64,000 nucleotides of DNA from contig NZ_CP171843.1 in the NCBI RefSeq assembly GCF_048020265.1, forward strand, positions 744,001 to 808,000. Reading direction: 5' to 3'. Below the pieces are notes generated by a model. It did not search any database. It saw nothing but the letters and a program-made list of their open reading frames with translations, and was not told where the DNA came from. Shown here piece after piece: positions 60,978-64,000 of the stretch; position 1 is the first letter of the stretch; each line of letters opens with the position of its first letter. The stretch comes from Limnohabitans_A sp048020265 (GTDB lineage: Bacteria; Pseudomonadota; Gammaproteobacteria; Burkholderiales; Burkholderiaceae_C). A program made the position numbers and the translations under genes.

Positions 60978-61595
60978 TCACAGCGATTGCCGATAACGCT
61001 CCAGCATCTGGGCTTGTGACTCCACCTCAATCTCCTCGCCTCTGAAGGCGCTGATCTGGTCGCGCATCATCTCGCTCATGCTGGGCATTTGTGCCCGGTC
61101 GGTGTGGCGCGAGGTATCCCACAACCGCGAGCGCATGAACGCCTTGGCGCAATGCAGGTACACCGACTCCACCGTCAGGCGGATCACCAGCGCTGGCGTG
61201 CGCCGCGCATCGGCACACAGCGCCAGATCGGCCGGGTCGGTGGACAACACAGCGCGGCCATTCACGCGCAAAGTCTCGTCAAAGCCCGGCACCATGAACA
61301 AAGTGCCCAGGCGGCCCGTGGCAATGATGTTCTCCAGCGTGTCCAGCCGGTTGTTGCCCGGCGCATCGGGCACCAGCAGCGTCTGCGCGTCCAGCACCTT
61401 CACAAAACCCGGCTCACCCCCGCGAGGCGACGCGTCCATGTGCCCATCCGCATCGCTGCTGGCCAGCACCACAAAGGGCGACAAGCCGATGAACCGCACC
61501 GCATGCGCGTCGAGCGACGGGATTTCCTTTTTGAGCGAACGCTCACGGGCAGGGCCGTAGAGCTGACGCAGGGCGGGGAGGGTGGTGATGTGCAT
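60978..61595 (-). CDS. Pyridoxamine 5'-phosphate oxidase-fold (PPOX) flavin protein
   Basis: A 205-aa split-barrel flavoprotein started at 61593-61595 (MHITTLPALRQLYGPA). The fold markers are FIGLSPFVVLASSDADGHMDASPRGGEPGFV and NNRLDTLENIIATGRLGTLFMVPG, with a C-terminal helical region. Unlike PdxH it lacks the PLP-synthesis signature. The MSMEG1061-type group of this family reduces or binds flavin or F420-like substrates; the function is unknown. It lies directly after the repeat array. Confidence 0.85.
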   Translation of the reverse strand: MHITTLPALRQLYGPARERSLKKEIPSLDAHAVRFIGLSPFVVLASSDADGHMDASPRGGEPGFVKVLDAQTLLVPDAPGNNRLDTLENIIATGRLGTLFMVPGFDETLRVNGRAVLSTDPADLALCADARRTPALVIRLTVESVYLHCAKAFMRSRLWDTSRHTDRAQMPSMSEMMRDQISAFRGEEIEVESQAQMLERYRQSL

Positions 61596-61612
61596 GGATA
61601 ACTTCAGTGAGA

Positions 61613-61906
61613 TCAATTCACACGGCTTTGCCAATACGCAGGCCGACGGTGCAAATGGGCGACGGCCACGATCAGAATGCCTTGCTCATCTTGGCTGTAA
61701 ATCACGCCGTATGGAAATCTGCGCAGGCGGCAGCGGCGGGTGTTGTTTGAAAGCGGATGCCAGCCTTGCGGGTGGCGCTCAATGAGCTGAATGGTGCGCA
61801 GAAACTCCACCAAAAACGAATCGCCCAGGCCTGGCGCTTGTTCCCTGTACCAATGGATCGCCTCTTCCAGCTCGACTTGAGCGGCGGGCAGCAGCCGCAC
61901 ACTCAT
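61613..61906 (-). CDS. RelE/ParE-family toxin
   Basis: A 97-aa toxin-like protein started at 61904-61906 (MSVRLLPAAQVELEEA). The ParE/RelE pattern is visible: AIHWYREQAPGLGDSFLVEFLRTIQLIERHPQGWHPL, then RRCRLRRFPYGVIYSQDEQGILIVAVAHLHRRPAYW. It overlaps its antitoxin by 4 bp. ParE members poison gyrase, whereas RelE members cleave mRNA; the sequence is closer to ParE, but the target is not certain. Confidence 0.88.
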   Translation of the reverse strand: MSVRLLPAAQVELEEAIHWYREQAPGLGDSFLVEFLRTIQLIERHPQGWHPLSNNTRRCRLRRFPYGVIYSQDEQGILIVAVAHLHRRPAYWQSRVN

Positions 61907-62127
61907 GCTGATTTGGCTTGGTATTTGGCAATGACCTCGTTCAGTGGGATGGCTTGAACTTCGCCCCGGCGGTAAGCGCTTAGGCGGGACTCTGCCTCTT
62001 GTGCCCATTGCCCATCCAGCGAGCTGTCACGCTCGTCCAGCGTGTCCAAAATCTGATCGACCAAAGCCATGCGCTCATCGGGCGGCAGTTGTGATGCTTG
62101 ATCGCAGAGTTGTTTGGCGGTGGGCAT
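61903..62127 (-). CDS. Antitoxin (addiction module component)
   Basis: A 74-aa protein of the addiction-module family that pairs with RelE/ParE toxins. The ATG at 62125-62127 follows GGAG by about eight bases; an in-frame TTG 12 bp upstream is less likely. LPPDERMALVDQILDTLDE at the N terminus and a C-terminal RRGEVQAIPLNEVIAKYQ are typical. It precedes and overlaps the toxin by 4 bp, the normal antitoxin-first order. It neutralises the toxin and probably represses the pair. Confidence 0.85.
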   Translation of the reverse strand: MPTAKQLCDQASQLPPDERMALVDQILDTLDERDSSLDGQWAQEAESRLSAYRRGEVQAIPLNEVIAKYQAKSA

Positions 62128-62260
62128 GGTGGACTCCAAAGGTCAGAGGCAAGTCAGTTTAGCGAAGTTCAGCGCTCAAGGGCATTCAAGCCGCTATCCA
62201 ATCGATGAATAAGTGTCGGATCTGAGCGCCTGGCTGTGAGGGCTAAAACTCCGACCCGGT

Positions 62261-62345
62261 TTACCCAGAAACGATGGAATCGAGCTGAACTTTTGAGTGT
62301 GGGCAGGGCTGTTTGCAGAGTGTCCCAAACCACGGTTTCTCATAG
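62261..62345 (-). pseudogene. HEPN-domain (DUF86-like) toxin remnant
   Basis: Directly after the nucleotidyltransferase gene, an ATG at 62343-62345 overlaps its stop as ATGA, the usual start of a HEPN partner. From 62333 down, the frame reads VVWDTLQTALPTLK. After a one-base shift it reads VQLDSIVSG and stops at 62261-62263. This is the characteristic C terminus of DUF86 HEPN toxins as I recall it. The roughly 90 residues expected before it, including the RNase motif region, are missing. The toxin is therefore deleted and frameshifted. Confidence 0.7.
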
Positions 62346-62630
62346 CGGGCGGGCTTCTTGCACCACCGCATCCCGAAACTTGGCAGGCAAGTCTTTGGGC
62401 GTGAGCACATCCACGGACACACCCAACCAAGTTTGCAATTCGTCTTGCAAGCCACCCAGGTCAAACAGCGTGGTGCCGGGTAGAGGGTCGACCAACAAAT
62501 CCAAGTCGCTGCCCTCGACGTCGTGGCCATGCAAAGCCGAACCAAACACGCGCGGGTTCGACACACGATAACGGGCTGCGGCTTGGCAGACGGCGTCGCG
62601 GTGTTGGCTGAGTGCTTGGGATGGTCGCAT
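62340..62630 (-). CDS. MntA-like minimal nucleotidyltransferase (orphan antitoxin)
   Basis: A 96-aa minimal nucleotidyltransferase. The motif VFGSALHGHDVEGSDLDLLVD at about 28-48 has Gly30-Ser31 and the metal-binding Asp42 and Asp44. LGVSVDVLTPKDLPAKFRDAVVQEA gives the third acidic position and C terminus. MntA proteins neutralise HEPN RNases by adding AMP to them. Here the HEPN gene that should follow is only a stub (62261-62345), so the antitoxin stands alone but is intact. Confidence 0.87.
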   Translation of the reverse strand: MRPSQALSQHRDAVCQAAARYRVSNPRVFGSALHGHDVEGSDLDLLVDPLPGTTLFDLGGLQDELQTWLGVSVDVLTPKDLPAKFRDAVVQEARPL

Positions 62631-62681
62631 GGGGTGTAGTTTAAAGCGATTGACCAGCGCTGCCCACCCAAGGGGGGTGAC

Positions 62682-63221
62682 TTAAAACCCCGACCCCGGC
62701 TCACTCAAATAAGCCAGCTCCTCGGGCGTGGACTCGCGGCCGAGGATGGCGTTGCGGTGGGGGTAGCGGCCAAAGCGCTCGATGATGGCTTGGTGGCGCT
62801 GCTCGAAGCGCAGGGTGTCTTCGTTACCCAGCTGCGCAAACAGGAGGACGGCTTGGGTGTGCACCAGGGCGGACTCGCTGTGCATGTAGGGCATGTAGGC
62901 AAAACTGCGCTGCGCCAAGGGCAGGCTGCGGTCTTGCCCACTGGCCACCAGCTCTTGCGCCAGCGCCAAGGCCAGCGCGTCTTGCGCAAAGGCTTGCGGG
63001 GTGTCGCGGTACACGTTGCGCGAGAACTGGTCGAGCACCAGCACCTCGGCCAAGCGCCCCTCGGGCGTGGTGCGCCAAGCAAACAACTCACACCGCGCCG
63101 CCGCCGCCAGTGTGGCCCCGAAGCGTGTGCGGATGGCTTCGTCCAAGGCCGCGTCTTTGACGAAGTGGTGCTTGGGGGTGAGTTCGGTGAACCAGAAGTG
63201 GAGGATGGATTGGGGTTGCAT
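62682..63221 (-). CDS. DUF924 family protein
   Basis: A 179-aa, TPR-like helical protein of the DUF924 family. Recognisable stretches are ILHFWFTELTPKHHFVKDAALDEAIRTRFG, LVLDQFSRNVYRDTPQAFAQDALAL, FAYMPYMHSE and FGRYPHRNAILGRESTPEELAYL. The function of this widespread family is unknown. It starts at 63219-63221 and is a single gene between the MNT antitoxin and the antitoxin-like gene. Confidence 0.9.
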   Translation of the reverse strand: MQPQSILHFWFTELTPKHHFVKDAALDEAIRTRFGATLAAAARCELFAWRTTPEGRLAEVLVLDQFSRNVYRDTPQAFAQDALALALAQELVASGQDRSLPLAQRSFAYMPYMHSESALVHTQAVLLFAQLGNEDTLRFEQRHQAIIERFGRYPHRNAILGRESTPEELAYLSEPGSGF

Positions 63222-63342
63222 CGAATCGGAAAATTAACGATTGACGTCGTTTCAATCGGCGTCTGGGAAGTCCAACAGCGGAACGCCAGAACGCCTGGGG
63301 GCATCGGTCACGCACGCTGCGGGAGTTGAAGGCAATAGGCGT

Positions 63343-63810
63343 TCAATGCCCCTCTGCCGTGGCCAGATCGATCACGCGCTGGGCGGGTGTGCCTTGCTCC
63401 AGCGCGGTGCGGGGTGACTGGCCGTCCAGTGCCGGGTGCGGACTTTCCAGGAAAGCCAGCAATTGCCAGCCGTCGGTCGAACCCAAGGCAGCGGCCATGG
63501 GCGCGATGACCGGAAAGATGAACGGCTCGAACTGCCAGCGGGGCAGCTTGTAGCCCCGGCGCAGGTGTGACACGCCAATGCAGCGGCCGCTTTTGATCCA
63601 GGCGTTCATGGTCACGCGGGTGGTGCCCGACAGGGTAGCTGCTTCGTCGGTGGTGATCATGTCAGCGGCCTGAATGCGTTGCAGCCGGTACTGCGCGCCA
63701 AAGCGCAGCAGCGCGTTGGTTTGCGCTTCTGACGCGTAAGGGTCTTGAGGGCTGGCTTTGTTGCGGGGCATTTCCACGACGGCCGATAGCGGGAAGGTGA
63801 GCGTGTTCAT
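63343..63810 (-). CDS. Putative DNA-binding antitoxin-like protein
   Basis: A 155-aa protein started at 63808-63810 (MNTLTFPLSAVVEMP). The middle (MITTDEAATLSGTTRVTMNAWIKSGRCIGVSHLRRGYKLP) looks like a helix-turn-helix of the MerR/excisionase kind. The C terminus, GWQLLAFLESPHPALDGQSPRTALEQG followed by QRVIDLA, resembles the toxin-binding region of Xre/MbcA/ParS antitoxins. No RES-type toxin gene is visible beside it; the next gene downstream is DUF924. Assignment as an antitoxin is tentative. Confidence 0.65.
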   Translation of the reverse strand: MNTLTFPLSAVVEMPRNKASPQDPYASEAQTNALLRFGAQYRLQRIQAADMITTDEAATLSGTTRVTMNAWIKSGRCIGVSHLRRGYKLPRWQFEPFIFPVIAPMAAALGSTDGWQLLAFLESPHPALDGQSPRTALEQGTPAQRVIDLATAEGH

Positions 63811-63845
63811 GGTGTTCTTCCTGGTGCACCAGCTTGACCAACAAA

Positions 63846-63876
63846 ACGGGGCCAGCACCCAAGATGCTGGCCCCGT
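63846..63876. terminator. Terminator between the last two genes
   Basis: ACGGGGCCAGCA at 63846-63857 pairs with TGCTGGCCCCGT at 63865-63876 around a 7-base loop, with four T on both exits. It lies 51 bp after the stop of the gene at the right edge and separates it from the antitoxin-like gene. Confidence 0.85.
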
Positions 63877-63926
63877 GATTTTAGGAAAATTTGTAAAGTT
63901 CGTTATCTTGTTGGGATCGTTTCTGA

Positions 63927-64000
63927 TCAAGCAGCGGCTTTGACGGCATGAGACAGCTCATACAGTCGAGCGGCTGAGAGTTCTAGTCCATTGGGCCAGC
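63927..64000 (-). CDS. C-terminal end of an unidentified gene, partial
   Basis: On the minus strand the last 74 bp read an open frame ending WPNGLELSAARLYELSHAVKAAA and a TGA at 63927-63929, followed by a good terminator. The Ala/Lys-rich helical end and the terminator make a real gene end likely. The rest lies beyond the window, so no product can be named. Confidence 0.5.
   Translation of the reverse strand, partial: WPNGLELSAARLYELSHAVKAAA

Overview
The window reads as the chromosome of a betaproteobacterium of the order Burkholderiales, most likely a Comamonadaceae member. This rests on high GC, dense coding, Bug-type and TRAP transport proteins, an Entner-Doudoroff edd-eda pair with a HexR-like operator, a glnA-ntrB-ntrC block, and the pcm-rhodanese-TolC order. 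The placement is inferred from gene content and protein resemblance recalled from memory, not from a database search. No rRNA, tRNA, CRISPR array, phage integrase or insertion-sequence transposase was seen.

Layout. 1-6742: a minus-strand RND efflux operon (TetR regulator, adaptor, pump, then pcm, a rhodanese and a TolC-type channel cut by the window edge). 6795-10712: gcdH (glutaryl-CoA dehydrogenase) followed by a two-gene restriction-modification system (m5C methyltransferase plus putative endonuclease) and a second copy of the last 455 bp of gcdH. The R-M genes therefore sit between direct repeats of host sequence. 10813-15290: the LysR regulator divergent from gcdH, msrA, a small secreted Cys protein, an AEC carrier, pdxH, a ChaC-like cyclotransferase and a small membrane protein. 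15378-21978: edd-eda, a gloA-thioesterase-SDR operon, a VOC protein, a DTW-domain tRNA modification enzyme and pirin.

22003-37356 is a large sugar-acid catabolism region. It holds a KDPGal aldolase, DgoK and KdgK kinases, a D-amino-acid PLP enzyme, a D-erythronate dehydrogenase-like enzyme and an L-arabinonate dehydratase-like IlvD/Edd protein. A GntR regulator with candidate operators, a complete TRAP transporter, an enolase-superfamily dehydratase, an SDR, an L-idonate dehydrogenase-like enzyme, gluconokinase and a 2-ketoacid reductase follow. Together with edd-eda these can feed aldonates, ketogluconates and related acids to pyruvate and glyceraldehyde 3-phosphate.

37501-50839 holds mostly housekeeping genes: rhlE, a Bug binding protein, a DnaQ-like exonuclease, ettA, rsuA, a hydrolase, a YncE-like propeller with an overlapping deacetylase, a fatty acid hydroxylase family protein, an EI24 membrane protein and a CinA-like protein. 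50847-55783 is the nitrogen control block: tandem NtrC sites, a sigma-54 promoter, glnA, a small conserved-looking unknown, ntrB and ntrC.

55799-64000 is more fluid. Two arrays of the same 68-bp two-hairpin element lie in opposite orientations about 4.5 kb apart. Between them are a ferredoxin, an EamA exporter, rluA, a 46-codon gene, a nitroreductase, rluE and an SRAP/YedK-family protein that appears to lack its catalytic Cys and His. The right end carries a ParE/RelE toxin-antitoxin pair, an MntA-like nucleotidyltransferase whose HEPN partner survives only as a broken C-terminal stub, a DUF924 protein and an antitoxin-like DNA-binding protein. The strongest unusual signals are the R-M insertion with a long host duplication, the decayed HEPN/MNT pair, the active-site-less SRAP protein and the 68-bp element family.
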